Of a stretch of DNA of 23,558 nt, positions 1 through 7,107 are shown in pieces; the stretch's first letter is position 1; each line of letters begins with the position of its first letter. Source of the stretch: Burkholderiales bacterium (lineage in GTDB: Bacteria > Pseudomonadota > Gammaproteobacteria > Burkholderiales > JAEUMW01). The position numbers and the translations under genes were made by a program. The DNA is taken from NCBI GenBank assembly GCA_016791285.1, contig JAEUMX010000178.1:1-23558 (forward strand). The letters run 5' to 3'. The notes beneath the pieces were generated by a model. It saw nothing but the letters and a program-made list of their open reading frames with translations, had not been told where the DNA came from and searched no databases.

Positions 1-536
1 GCTCCGGCCGTTCTTCGAATGGCCGCGCTGGCGCGGCGCGGCGTAGCGCTTGCGCCCAGCCGCCCGGCGGCCGTGCATCACCCCCTCGGGGCCGACGCCC
101 TGATCCTCTTCGTCGATCTCGAAGTGTAGCGAGGTGGTGTCGTAGAAGATGACCTCCACGTCCAGGCTCAACAGATCGGCCACCCGGAAGAAGATCTCGC
201 GTTCGATCGGCTCCTTGTTCGCCTCCAGAAAGTCCATCGCCCGGTACAGGTGCTGCAACGCCAGCCCCTCGGTGCCGGGAATGCGCGCGTCCAGGCGCAC
301 ACCAGGCGCCAGTCGGGGCCGCCGGCCACGATCTGCTCCGGCGCGCAGCGGCGCAGGATGCTCTTCGCGAGCCGGCGCAGCCGCTCGATGACCGCTTCAT
401 CCTCGGCACGCCCGCAGTTGCACACGATGCGAGTCTCCGCGCGGCGCTTCTCGGGGTTCCACCTGTTCTCGGCCAACCGCAGGTAGGTCACCACGCTGCC
501 GTCGGCGCGCCGCTGCTTGGACTCACGCAGGTACAT
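1..536 (-). pseudogene. IS1634-family transposase, 5' part, internally deleted and frameshifted
   Basis: Translation from ATG at 536 gives MYLRESKQRRADGSVVTYL followed by RIVCNCGRAED and SILRRCAPEQIVAGGPDWRLV, the usual N-terminus of IS1634-type DDE transposases. Near 300-302 the family sequence jumps to another frame, which reads IPGTEGLALQHLYRAMDFLE, then VEVIFYDTTSLHFEIDEEDQG, and continues off the left edge. The DTTS motif holds the first catalytic aspartate. From memory of the family, about 70-80 residues normally separate these two blocks, so an internal deletion with a frame change has removed them. The uninterrupted frame from 536 runs on to 168 with meaningless residues. The product is almost certainly inactive. 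The alternative, a programmed frameshift, does not explain the missing block. Confidence 0.75.
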
Positions 537-697
537 GTGCCCAATGCTACGAGCCGCAAACCAAGGCAGTCAAGCCGTTACGGCCACTCCATGTATCTAT
601 GAATTTGGCGGTTTGCGCGTGTCGCCAACTACACAAATCAACAACTTGCGGAGACCACCGACCCAAATGTGACCAAGAACTGTCAAAGTCGGGTCCG
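1..697 (-). mobile_element. Left (5') end of an IS1634-like insertion sequence
   Basis: The segment carries the 5' part of an IS1634/IS4-superfamily transposase reading leftwards off the window, preceded by about 160 bases of non-coding IS end (537-697). The right boundary is inferred from the neighbouring toxin gene, whose recognisable family sequence stops near position 697 and is replaced by unrelated residues. The sequence just inside the junction, read on the minus strand, begins near GTCGGACCCGACTTTGACAG. The other IS end lies outside the window, so neither the terminal inverted repeat nor a target duplication can be verified. The boundary is good to perhaps 15 bases. Confidence 0.6.
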
Positions 698-951
698 ACA
701 GCGAGCACCGTTGCGACTTCACGCTCGAGCACGTAGTGCACGGTGTAGGGGAAGTGGCGCAAGTGGTAGTGCCGCACTTCGTCTTCGTCAGGCGGCCACA
801 TGTCCGCGTGCTCACCGAGCGCGTCAATCGCTTCGAGCGCTTCGCTGCGAAAGGCATGCGCTGCAAGCGGGCTTCGCTCGAAGTACCAAAGAAACGCCTC
901 GCGAATCTCTGCCTCGGCCGGAGGCAGAACGTCAATCGCAAAGCGCGTCAC
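547..951 (-). CDS. ParE/RelE-family toxin with its C-terminus replaced by IS sequence
   Basis: Residues 1-85 match the ParE/RelE toxin fold: MTRFAIDVLPPAEAEIREAF, then LWYFERSPLAAHAFRSEALE, then DEVRHYHLRHFPYTVHYVLE and TVLAV. Such toxins of about 95-100 residues usually end in a short basic segment containing arginine and a PGYW-like motif. Here that end is missing and 49 residues (from GPDFDSSWSHLGRW) are read from the inserted IS. The start is GTG at 951, overlapping the antitoxin stop as GTGA, which implies translational coupling. ParE toxins poison gyrase and RelE toxins cleave mRNA; which applies cannot be told from sequence. Loss of the C-terminal basic residues probably weakens or abolishes activity. 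Confidence 0.8.
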   Translation of the reverse strand: MTRFAIDVLPPAEAEIREAFLWYFERSPLAAHAFRSEALEAIDALGEHADMWPPDEDEVRHYHLRHFPYTVHYVLEREVATVLAVGPDFDSSWSHLGRWSPQVVDLCSWRHAQTAKFIDTWSGRNGLTALVCGS

Positions 952-1172
952 AGCGCGCTCAGTCGTGCTCGCGCTTCAGCCCAAGGCACCGCTTTCAGAG
1001 TTCCTTCTCGGAGTGCCTGCTTACGCAGCCGAAGCTCTTTGCGCCAAGCTTCAGAGATCGCGGCGTCCGTACTTCCTTCCAGGCTGTCAAGCAGTGCCAC
1101 CACAAGGGCAGAGCGTTCGTCCTCCGGAAGGTCCAAGGCGTCAGCCAACAGTTGGTCCACACGCGCATTCAT
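948..1172 (-). CDS. Antitoxin of a type II toxin-antitoxin pair (addiction module component family)
   Basis: A 74-residue acidic/helical protein, MNARVDQLLADALDLPEDER then SALVVALLDSLEGSTDAA, matches the small addiction-module component family (TIGR02574 type). Members have an N-terminal block with LPxxER and LLxSL and bind a cognate RelE/ParE toxin, which follows here directly. The ATG at 1172 is preceded by GAGGAG about 14 bases upstream on the minus strand. The stop overlaps the toxin start (GTGA). Such antitoxins normally neutralise the toxin and repress their own promoter, which would lie in 1173-1260. The antitoxin is intact while its toxin is truncated by the IS, so the pair is probably no longer under selection for addiction. 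Confidence 0.82.
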   Translation of the reverse strand: MNARVDQLLADALDLPEDERSALVVALLDSLEGSTDAAISEAWRKELRLRKQALREGTLKAVPWAEARARLSAL

Positions 1173-1291
1173 GCTGCGCAGTCTACTCCTCGCCGCATCG
1201 ACCTGCCAGGTCGCGGGCGCAGGATCCGGAACTCGAGACCGTCACCTGGCCGAACGGTGCCGACCTCGCGCCCGAGTTTCTCTACCAAGCT

Positions 1292-1354
1292 GCCCAACGA
1301 GGCATTCCAGCGGACGCGCCACAAGCCGCGCGTCGCTGAACTCCGACGTTGGGC
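1292..1354 (+). other. attC recombination site of an integron gene cassette
   Basis: The 63-base element begins with R'' GCCCAAC (1292-1298) and ends with the complementary R' GTTGGGC (1348-1354), matching RYYYAAC and GTTRRRY. Between them the arms GGAC-GCG and CGCG-TC, and CAGC and GCTG, pair with one or two unpaired bases. The GCTGAACTCCGAC stretch before R' is typical of L' boxes in xanthomonad/pseudomonad-type attC sites. The bottom strand therefore folds into the imperfect hairpin recognised by integron integrases. In the attC orientation the cassette body lies to the left, which is the toxin-antitoxin module. No second attC or integrase gene is visible in the window. Confidence 0.8.
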
Positions 1355-1399
1355 CGCACGGCCCTGGGCCTGCGGGCCATCTTCGTTGGAGAATGGATC

Positions 1400-1801
1400 A
1401 TGCTGAAGACCTACCGGGGAAGCTGCCATTGCGGCGCCGTCACGTTCGAGGCCGATCTCGACCTGACACAGAGTACCTATCGCTGTAATTGCTCCATCTG
1501 CAGGCGGACACGCTTCTGGCCCGCCATCGCAAAGGCTGACGGCTTCCGGTTGCTGACGGGGGAATCAGAGCTGACGCAGTACCTGTTCAACACGAAGAAG
1601 AACCACCACTATTTCTGCAAGCACTGTGGCGTCCGCGCGTTCGGGCTGGGAACGGAAACTCCCATGGGCAAGATGTACGGGGTCAACGTCATGTGCATCG
1701 AGGATGTTTCCGACGAGGACCTCGCGAAACTGCAAATCACGTACGTCGATGGTCGCAATGACCGGTGGCAAAGCGCGCCCGAGTTCTTCGTCCATCTTTG
1801 A
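1400..1801 (+). CDS. GFA/CENP-V-family zinc protein
   Basis: The 133-residue protein has the full zinc-ligand pattern of the GFA (glutathione-dependent formaldehyde-activating enzyme / CENP-V) family: C9-x-C11, C29-x-C31-x2-C34 and C73-x2-C76, on a compact all-beta domain that is the length of the whole protein. The family includes enzymes that form S-hydroxymethylglutathione from formaldehyde, but most members have no known substrate, so no reaction is assigned. The ATG at 1400 was chosen because family similarity (MLKTYRGSCHCGAV) begins there and GGAGA lies about 9 bases upstream; an in-frame ATG at 1349 would fall on the attC site. It follows the attC directly. GFA genes are common cassette cargo, but no attC follows this gene. 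Confidence 0.88.
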   Translation: MLKTYRGSCHCGAVTFEADLDLTQSTYRCNCSICRRTRFWPAIAKADGFRLLTGESELTQYLFNTKKNHHYFCKHCGVRAFGLGTETPMGKMYGVNVMCIEDVSDEDLAKLQITYVDGRNDRWQSAPEFFVHL

Positions 1802-1926
1802 GGTACGGGGAACTGACGCCCGACCATGCTTTGCACCGGACGCTGTGCTGCGGCGCTTCGCGTGCTGGTTTCGCGCCGGTGAAGGCGCACGATTGCACGC
1901 ACCGGGTTTAGCCGATACGCTGGACG

Positions 1927-2394
1927 ATGAATGCGAGTGGCAACATGGCTATTGCGTGGGACTCTCTGCCACTGCGGCTTCAGCCGAACACGGATTTGCG
2001 CCGGGCGTTGGAAGGTAGTCTGGATCCGCATCATCACCGCGCCGCTTTCGTGATCGCTGGAATCGGCAGCCTCCGTCAAGCTCGATTGCGGTTCGCGGGG
2101 AAGGCTCAGGCGGAAGCTCTGGATGGCAACCTCGAGATCCTGACACTCGCGGGCTCCATATCGAGTGGCGGCGCACATCTGCACATGAGCGTGGCCGGCG
2201 AGAAAGGCCGGGTGACGGGGGGTCACGTCTCCTATGATTGCCTGGTGCGTACGACCGCCGAAGTGCTTCTGCTACTGCTCCCGGAATGGTCGTTCAGTCG
2301 GGAACGAGATTCGAGCACCGGCTTCGACGAGCTTATTATTCGCGAGCGATCGTGGGAGGAACCGCAGTGTCCCGAGACGAGGCAGCAGTCTTAG
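1927..2394 (+). CDS. PPC/DUF296-domain protein (PD1-like DNA-binding motif family)
   Basis: The 155-residue product is essentially one PPC (DUF296) domain: LRLQPNTDLRRALE, AAFVIAGIGSLRQARLRF, LDGNLEILTLAGS, GGAHLHMSVAGEKGRVTGGH, CLVRTTAEVLL and LLPEWSFSRERD. H84, H86 and H100 are the three histidines that bind a metal in bacterial structures of this family. In plants the domain occurs in AT-hook proteins; free-standing bacterial versions form trimers of unknown function, so DNA binding should not be assumed. The start could be ATG 1927 or ATG 1945; neither has a good Shine-Dalgarno. The gene lies in the accessory segment between the GFA gene and the amidase operon. Confidence 0.85.
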   Translation: MNASGNMAIAWDSLPLRLQPNTDLRRALEGSLDPHHHRAAFVIAGIGSLRQARLRFAGKAQAEALDGNLEILTLAGSISSGGAHLHMSVAGEKGRVTGGHVSYDCLVRTTAEVLLLLLPEWSFSRERDSSTGFDELIIRERSWEEPQCPETRQQS

Positions 2395-2656
2395 AATCGG
2401 CAGTTCCGATCCTTCCTTCCTGTTGCCGATCCTTCGGAAGCGCTCGCCTGCTACGAGGAAGTTCTCGCTTTCCTTCGGTTAAGGCAATCGACCCCTGAAG
2501 CCTCCTCACCCCGCCACGCGTGCGGGGCGTCCAGCACCCGCTTTCCCGGAAGCGCTTGAGGAACTTCCCTCGCGAAGATGCGACAATTATCCGTTGCGGA
2601 GGATGGCAGGAACTCACGTCTTCACGACCCACTCGTTCACTCCTTCATGTTCTCGC
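2395..2656. other. Intergenic region before the amidase operon
   Basis: No convincing gene is seen in these 262 bases. The only structure noted is a short hairpin at 2509-2527 (CCCCGC, 7-base loop, GCGGGG) without a following T-run. The promoter of the amidase operon presumably lies here, but no clear -35/-10 pair was recognised. Confidence 0.4.
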
Positions 2657-3973
2657 ATGAACCCCCTCTTTCGCCTGAGCCTGGTCGAGGCCGCCAGCAA
2701 GATCGCCGCGGGAGAGATCACGAGCGCCGAGCTCACGCGCAGTTGCCTCGCACGCATCGCGCAGCTGGAGGACGAGGTCGCAGCGTTTGCGTGGTTCGAC
2801 GGCGCGCGGGCGATGGGCTGCGCGGAGGCGGCCGATGCGAGACAGCGCGCGGGTCAAGCGGTCGGCCCGCTGCACGGGTTGCCGATCGGCGTGAAGGACA
2901 TCATGCCCACGCGCGGCATCCGCACCGAGCGGGGTTCGGCGATCTTCCGCGGCGAGGTCCCCACGGCATCCGCCGACGTGGTCGAGAAGCTCGAACGCGC
3001 CGGCGCCTTCGTTCTCGGCAAGACCGTGACCGCCGAGTTCGCGTTTCTCACGCCTGGCAAGACGCGCAATCCCTGGAGTGCGCTGCACACGCCGGGCGGG
3101 TCGTCGAGCGGATCGGCCGCGGCGGTCGCGGCGGGGTTCTGCCCCGGCGCGCTGGGCACGCAGACCAACGGCTCCGTGATCCGACCCGCCGCCTTCTGCG
3201 GGGTGGTGGGCTACAAGCCGACGCAGGGGCTACTCGCTTTCGACGGCGTACATCACTTCAGCCGCACGCTCGATCAGATCGGCGTGTTCGCACGGTCGGT
3301 CGCCGACTGCGCGTGGCTCGTCGCGGCGCTCGCCGACGAACCGGGTGCGATGCCGCTGGCCCCCGCCTCGCTCGACCGCCTGCCGAAGCTCGCCGCGGTG
3401 CGCACGCCGGTGTGGGACCGCGCCAGCGAAGCGCAGCAGGCGCGTTTCGCGGCCGACATCGTGGCACTGCGCGAGGCCGGCGCGCTCGTGTGGGAGACCG
3501 AACTGCCGGCGCGCTTCGACCAGGCGCACACGGCACAGCGGCGCATCATGTATCGCGAGGCAGCGGATGAGTTCGCCGCGCTTGCGCGCACCCGCTGCGG
3601 CGAATTCAGCGCGGGACTGCGCGCTGCGCTCGCGGAAGGCGCGCGGGTGAGCGACGCGGAGCTTGCAGACGCGCTGGGTGTGCGCGATGCGCTTACGCAG
3701 TCGCTCGACCTGTTCTTCGCGGACTTCGACGCGATCATCACGCCGCCTGCGACGGGGGAAGCGCACTGCGGTATCGAGAGCACCGGCGACCCCGTCTTCT
3801 GCACGATCTGGACGCTCACCCAGGTGCCGGCTCTCTGCATTCCCACCGGCTTCGGTCCATCCGGGCTGCCTCTCGGATTGCAGATCACGGCCGCGCGCGG
3901 TCGCGATGGCGTCGCGCTCACCGTCGCGGCGTGGTGCGAGGCGCGACTGCCCCTGGCCGGCTTTCCGCGTTGA
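2657..3973 (+). CDS. Amidase-signature family hydrolase
   Basis: The 438-residue protein carries the amidase-signature Ser-cisSer-Lys triad. The lysine is K80 in LPIGVKDI, the cis-serine lies in TPGGSSSGSAAAVAAG (S149-S151) and the nucleophile is S173 in GTQTNGSVIRPAA. Family members hydrolyse carboxamides to acid plus ammonia in the cytoplasm. Close annotation labels such as Glu-tRNA(Gln) amidotransferase A or 2-amino-muconate-type amidase cannot be distinguished here; no gatB/gatC neighbours are present, so a free-standing amidase is likely. The ATG at 2657 (MNPLFRLSLVEAA) starts where family similarity starts; an upstream in-frame ATG at 2594 adds 21 unconvincing residues. The stop overlaps the start of the permease gene, so the amide or its product may be the transported compound. 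Confidence 0.9.
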   Translation: MNPLFRLSLVEAASKIAAGEITSAELTRSCLARIAQLEDEVAAFAWFDGARAMGCAEAADARQRAGQAVGPLHGLPIGVKDIMPTRGIRTERGSAIFRGEVPTASADVVEKLERAGAFVLGKTVTAEFAFLTPGKTRNPWSALHTPGGSSSGSAAAVAAGFCPGALGTQTNGSVIRPAAFCGVVGYKPTQGLLAFDGVHHFSRTLDQIGVFARSVADCAWLVAALADEPGAMPLAPASLDRLPKLAAVRTPVWDRASEAQQARFAADIVALREAGALVWETELPARFDQAHTAQRRIMYREAADEFAALARTRCGEFSAGLRAALAEGARVSDAELADALGVRDALTQSLDLFFADFDAIITPPATGEAHCGIESTGDPVFCTIWTLTQVPALCIPTGFGPSGLPLGLQITAARGRDGVALTVAAWCEARLPLAGFPR

Positions 3974-4932
3974 GCTATTTCGCGCGTCTCTTCGACCTGA
4001 TGGTGCAGGTCATGCTGCCGCTCGGCCTGCTGGTCGCGGCGGGCGGCGTGTGGCCGGTGATCTTCAAGGACGTGCACGTCCAGGCGGTGCGCAACGAGCT
4101 CAACCGCATCGTGCTCTACCTCTTCTATCCCTGCATCATGTTCGCCGTCGCGGCGACCACCCCGGTCACGTGGAGTCTGCTCACCGTGCCTCTCGTCAAC
4201 GGCATCGGCGTGCTGCTGTCGGGAGTCGTCCTCTACTGGCTCCTGTACCGCTCGGCGCTCTGCCGCGACCTGTCCGACCGCGCGCGCGCCATCCTGATGC
4301 TGGGCGGCATGTTCGGCAACACCTTCAACGTCGGCGTGCCGGTGCTGGTGTTCTTCTACGGGCCGCAGGCGCCGCGCTATGCGGTCTTCAACGACATGCT
4401 GATGTCGGTGCCGCTCATCTGGAGTCTCGGCGTGTGGATCTGCACGCGCCTGGGCTCCCACCGCAAGGAGACCGACCAGCCCTCCGTATGGCGCATCATG
4501 GTCACGATGCCGCCGCTCTGGGCCTTCGTGCTGGGCGTGGCCTATCAGCAGCTCGGCATTCAGTATCCGCCGATCATCACCGCCACGAGCTTCATCGGGC
4601 AGGCGACCATTCCCGCCATCCTCTTCGTGCTGGGCATGACCATTCCGTGGCGCGATCTCACCCCGCGCCGCGAGATCCTGGCCGTCTCCGCGGTGAAGCT
4701 GATGGTCGCGCCGCTTCTCACCTGGGCCGTGGCGCAGGCGCTCTTCGCACCGCTCGGCGAGGCGCAGTACGCGGCGGTGATCGAAGCCGCCACGCCCGCC
4801 TTCGTGACGCTGCTGGTGCTGGCGAGCCGCTTCCATCTGGACTCCGCGTCCGCGGCGCTGCTGATCGGCTGGAGCACCATCCTGTTCTGGGTTACGCTCC
4901 CGCTGCTGATGGCGGCGGGGGTGGTCCGTTAA
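3970..4932 (+). CDS. AEC-family (auxin efflux carrier type) permease
   Basis: About ten hydrophobic segments occur in two halves separated by a hydrophilic loop (RLGSHRKETDQPSVWRIM), the layout of AEC/MdcF-type secondary transporters. Recognisable blocks are NELNRIVLYLFYPCIMFA, LMLGGMFGNTFNVGVPVLVF and IPAILFVLGMTI. Bacterial members export or exchange small organic acids such as malonate or malate across the inner membrane. The most economical start is TTG at 3970, overlapping the amidase stop as TTGA; ATG 4000 (MVQVMLPLG) is the alternative, and ATG 3931 would overlap the amidase by 43 bases. The reductase gene follows after 18 bases. The operon context suggests transport of an organic acid or amide handled by its two neighbours. 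Confidence 0.88.
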   Translation: MSYFARLFDLMVQVMLPLGLLVAAGGVWPVIFKDVHVQAVRNELNRIVLYLFYPCIMFAVAATTPVTWSLLTVPLVNGIGVLLSGVVLYWLLYRSALCRDLSDRARAILMLGGMFGNTFNVGVPVLVFFYGPQAPRYAVFNDMLMSVPLIWSLGVWICTRLGSHRKETDQPSVWRIMVTMPPLWAFVLGVAYQQLGIQYPPIITATSFIGQATIPAILFVLGMTIPWRDLTPRREILAVSAVKLMVAPLLTWAVAQALFAPLGEAQYAAVIEAATPAFVTLLVLASRFHLDSASAALLIGWSTILFWVTLPLLMAAGVVR

Positions 4933-4950
4933 CCAGGCTGGAGAGACAGG

Positions 4951-6792
4951 ATGACGATGAAACTGGGCTTCGTCGGGCTCGGCATCATGGGCCGGCCGAT
5001 GGCACTCAATCTCATGCGCGGCGGCCACTCGATGGCCGTATATGCACGCCGCGCCGCGAGCATGCAGCCGCTGGCGGACGCGGGCGCGGTCACGTGTGCT
5101 TCCCCCGCACAGGTCGCGGCAAGGTCGGACGTGATATTCGTCATGGTGTCCGACACGCCGGACGTCGAGCAGGTGATCCTCGGTCCGGGCGGCTGCATCG
5201 AGGGCGCGGCGCCGGGGGCGATCATCGTCGATATGAGCACGATCTCTCCCGCGGCCACGCGCCGCATCGCCGACCTGCTCGCGGCGAAGGGCATCGAGAT
5301 GCTGGACGCGCCGGTGTCGGGCGGCGAGATCGGCGCGGTCAACGGCACGCTCTCGATCATGGTCGGCGGCAACGCCGCGTCGTTCGAGCGCGCGAAGCCG
5401 CTCTTCGAGCTCATGGGCAAGAACATCGTGCACATCGGCGCGAACGCAGCGGGCCAGGTCGCGAAGTCGTGCAACCAGATCGTTGCCGCAGTCACGATCG
5501 AAGCGGTGGCCGAAGCCCTGCTGCTCGCGCAGGCGAACGGCGTGGATGCCGCGACGGTGCGCGAGGCGCTGCTCGGCGGCTTCGCGTACTCGCGCGTGCT
5601 CGAGCTGCACGGGCGGCGCATGCTCGAAGCCGACTACGCACCCGGCTTCAAGGCCGCCCTGCACCAGAAGGACATGCGCATCGTGCTCCAGAGCGCGCAC
5701 GAGCTGGGCGTCGCGCTGCCGGCCGCGGCGCTCGCGACTCAGCACATCAACGCACTCGTCGGCAGCGGCGAAGGCGGGCTCGATTCGTCGGCGATCTACA
5801 GGGTGCTCGAACGCATGAGCGCGCCGGACGAGCGCCCGCAGGAGAGCGAAGTCCCTGCTGGAAGGACCGCGCCCGGCGCGAAGGCGCCGCAATGGACCGG
5901 GGCAGCGGCGGTGACTGAGCGCGTCGGCTTCATCGGGCTCGGCGTGATGGGCCGGCCGATGGCGCTCAATCTCATGCGCGCCGGCCACCCGTTGCATGTC
6001 TACGCGCGCCGCCCTGCTGCGCTCGCTCCCCTGGTCGAGCAGGGTGCGGCTGCGTGCGCGTCGCCGGCAGAGCTTGCCACCCGCTGCGACGTCGTTTGCA
6101 TCATGGTGACGGCGGGCGCGGACGTGGAGGCAGTGGTGCTCGGTCCGGGCGGCCTCCTCGAAGGCGCGCCACCGGGGCTGCTCGTGGTCGATCACAGTAC
6201 GATCGCGCCGGCCACGGCCCGGCGGGTGGCGGCGGCACTGGCGGCGCGCGGGGTGGATTTCCTGGATGCGCCCGTGTCGGGCGGCGAGAAGGGCGCGATC
6301 GACGCGACGCTGTCGATCATGGTGGGCGGATCGCAGGCGGCGTTCACGCGCGCGGAGCCCGTCCTGCGCGAGCTCGGAAAGACCGTGCTGCGCGTGGGTG
6401 AGAGCGGCGCGGGTCAGGTGGCGAAAGCCGCCAACCAGCTTGCCATCGTCCTCACTCTGCAGGGCATGGCGGAGGCGTTCACCCTCGCGCGCGCGAGCGG
6501 TGTCGATCCGGCGCAGATACTCGAGGCGCTGCGCGGCGGCGCGGCGGCGAGCCGCATCCTCGAAGTGATGGGCGCGAAGATGATCAGCCGCGATTTTCGG
6601 CCCGGCGTCGAATCGCGCCTGCATCACAAGGACGTGCGGATCGCGCTCGACTGCGCGGCCGCGGTCGGTCTCGCGGTGCCGGGGGCCGCCTTGGCAGCTC
6701 AGACCTTCAGTGCGCTGATGGGGCGCGGCGGAGGCCGCCAGGACTCCTCGGCGGTGGTGACGGTGGTCGAGGTGATGCGCAACGAATCATAA
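4951..6792 (+). CDS. Fused tandem beta-hydroxyacid dehydrogenase (two GarR/HIBADH-like modules)
   Basis: One uninterrupted 613-codon frame encodes two complete NAD(P)-dependent beta-hydroxyacid dehydrogenases. Module 1 spans residues 4-289 and module 2 residues 324-613; equivalent residues differ by exactly 320. Each has the Rossmann fingerprint GLGxMGRPMALNLMR (residues 9-23 and 329-343), DAPVSGGExGA (119 and 439), LSIMVGG, the catalytic lysine in GQVAK (K172 and K492) with its partner asparagine (N175, N495), and HxKD near the C-terminus. Single-module relatives reduce tartronate semialdehyde or oxidise 3-hydroxyisobutyrate. A polar linker (290-323) joins the modules. A GTG at 5911 preceded by GGGG could allow separate translation of module 2. 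GGAGAGACAGG precedes the ATG. Proximity to glyoxylate-producing genes favours tartronate semialdehyde or a similar substrate, as an inference. Confidence 0.9.
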   Translation: MTMKLGFVGLGIMGRPMALNLMRGGHSMAVYARRAASMQPLADAGAVTCASPAQVAARSDVIFVMVSDTPDVEQVILGPGGCIEGAAPGAIIVDMSTISPAATRRIADLLAAKGIEMLDAPVSGGEIGAVNGTLSIMVGGNAASFERAKPLFELMGKNIVHIGANAAGQVAKSCNQIVAAVTIEAVAEALLLAQANGVDAATVREALLGGFAYSRVLELHGRRMLEADYAPGFKAALHQKDMRIVLQSAHELGVALPAAALATQHINALVGSGEGGLDSSAIYRVLERMSAPDERPQESEVPAGRTAPGAKAPQWTGAAAVTERVGFIGLGVMGRPMALNLMRAGHPLHVYARRPAALAPLVEQGAAACASPAELATRCDVVCIMVTAGADVEAVVLGPGGLLEGAPPGLLVVDHSTIAPATARRVAAALAARGVDFLDAPVSGGEKGAIDATLSIMVGGSQAAFTRAEPVLRELGKTVLRVGESGAGQVAKAANQLAIVLTLQGMAEAFTLARASGVDPAQILEALRGGAAASRILEVMGAKMISRDFRPGVESRLHHKDVRIALDCAAAVGLAVPGAALAAQTFSALMGRGGGRQDSSAVVTVVEVMRNES

Positions 6793-6825
6793 GGATTATC
6801 TTATCGTTACCATCAGCAAGTGCAA

Positions 6826-6853
6826 TTGGACGGGTGCCGTCGGCGATCATACT
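6826..6853 (+). promoter_or_regulatory. Candidate sigma-70 promoter for the 51-codon ORF
   Basis: TTGGAC (6826-6831) and CATACT (6848-6853) are separated by 16 bases in an unusually AT-rich patch after the dehydrogenase stop. Predicted transcription would start near 6860, about 30 bases before the small ORF. The match is moderate and is based on spacing and consensus only. Confidence 0.4.
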
Positions 6854-6891
6854 GTTGCGGGATAGGCTTTTGCGCCATAGGGGAGAGAAAA

Positions 6892-7047
6892 ATGATCATC
6901 CGGCATCGGCTCATGCAGTACTTGCTCCGTAATCCGGAGCGCGACATCGTCACCTCCATCCGCCGAACGCCGCCTTCAGGGATGCGTCTGGGCTCGCGGC
7001 TCCTGCAGAAGCGCTCCGCGCTGCTCGGCCGCAATCAGCGCCATTAG
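6892..7047 (+). CDS. Small basic hypothetical protein (51 aa)
   Basis: A 51-codon frame starts at ATG 6892, preceded by the strong Shine-Dalgarno GGGGAGA five bases upstream and by a promoter-like sequence. The product (MIIRHRLMQYLLRNPERDIV and on) is arginine-rich, has no cysteines or membrane segment, and is not recognised. Third codon positions are about 80% G or C, as expected of a real gene in this genome. A G-rich hairpin overlaps and follows the stop. It could be a small nucleic-acid-binding protein, the remnant of a larger gene, or a chance frame. An in-frame ATG at 6820 lacks a ribosome binding site and was not used. Confidence 0.45.
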   Translation: MIIRHRLMQYLLRNPERDIVTSIRRTPPSGMRLGSRLLQKRSALLGRNQRH

Positions 7048-7105
7048 GCGCCGGGCGCCGAACCTCAGTTCGTCCGCTTGCCGTAAGGCCAGTGGCCGGG
7101 TTTTT
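7047..7105. terminator. Possible terminator region between convergent genes
   Basis: Two GC-rich hairpins occur between the convergent small ORF and ppc: GGCGC-CGG-GCGCC at 7047-7059 and GGCC-AGT-GGCC followed by GGGTTTTT at 7087-7105 (plus direction). Only the second has a T-run, so it may end plus-strand transcription. The stems are short and the call is weak. Confidence 0.35.
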
Positions 7106-7107
7106 CC

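Noticed and set aside
2509..2527. Terminator after the PPC gene
   Set aside because: The six-bp stem lacks a T-run and is far from the stop codon.
1802..2656. A second attC closing a GFA or PPC cassette
   Set aside because: No RYYYAAC/GTTRRRY pair was found; GTTGGAA near 2010 and GTTAAGG near 2479 fail the last position.
3274..6627. Very long open frame on the minus strand (1117 codons)
   Set aside because: It lies opposite the amidase, permease and dehydrogenase genes, is full of Arg/His/Ala/Asp low-complexity residues and has no family motif; it is a frame shadow of GC-rich codons.
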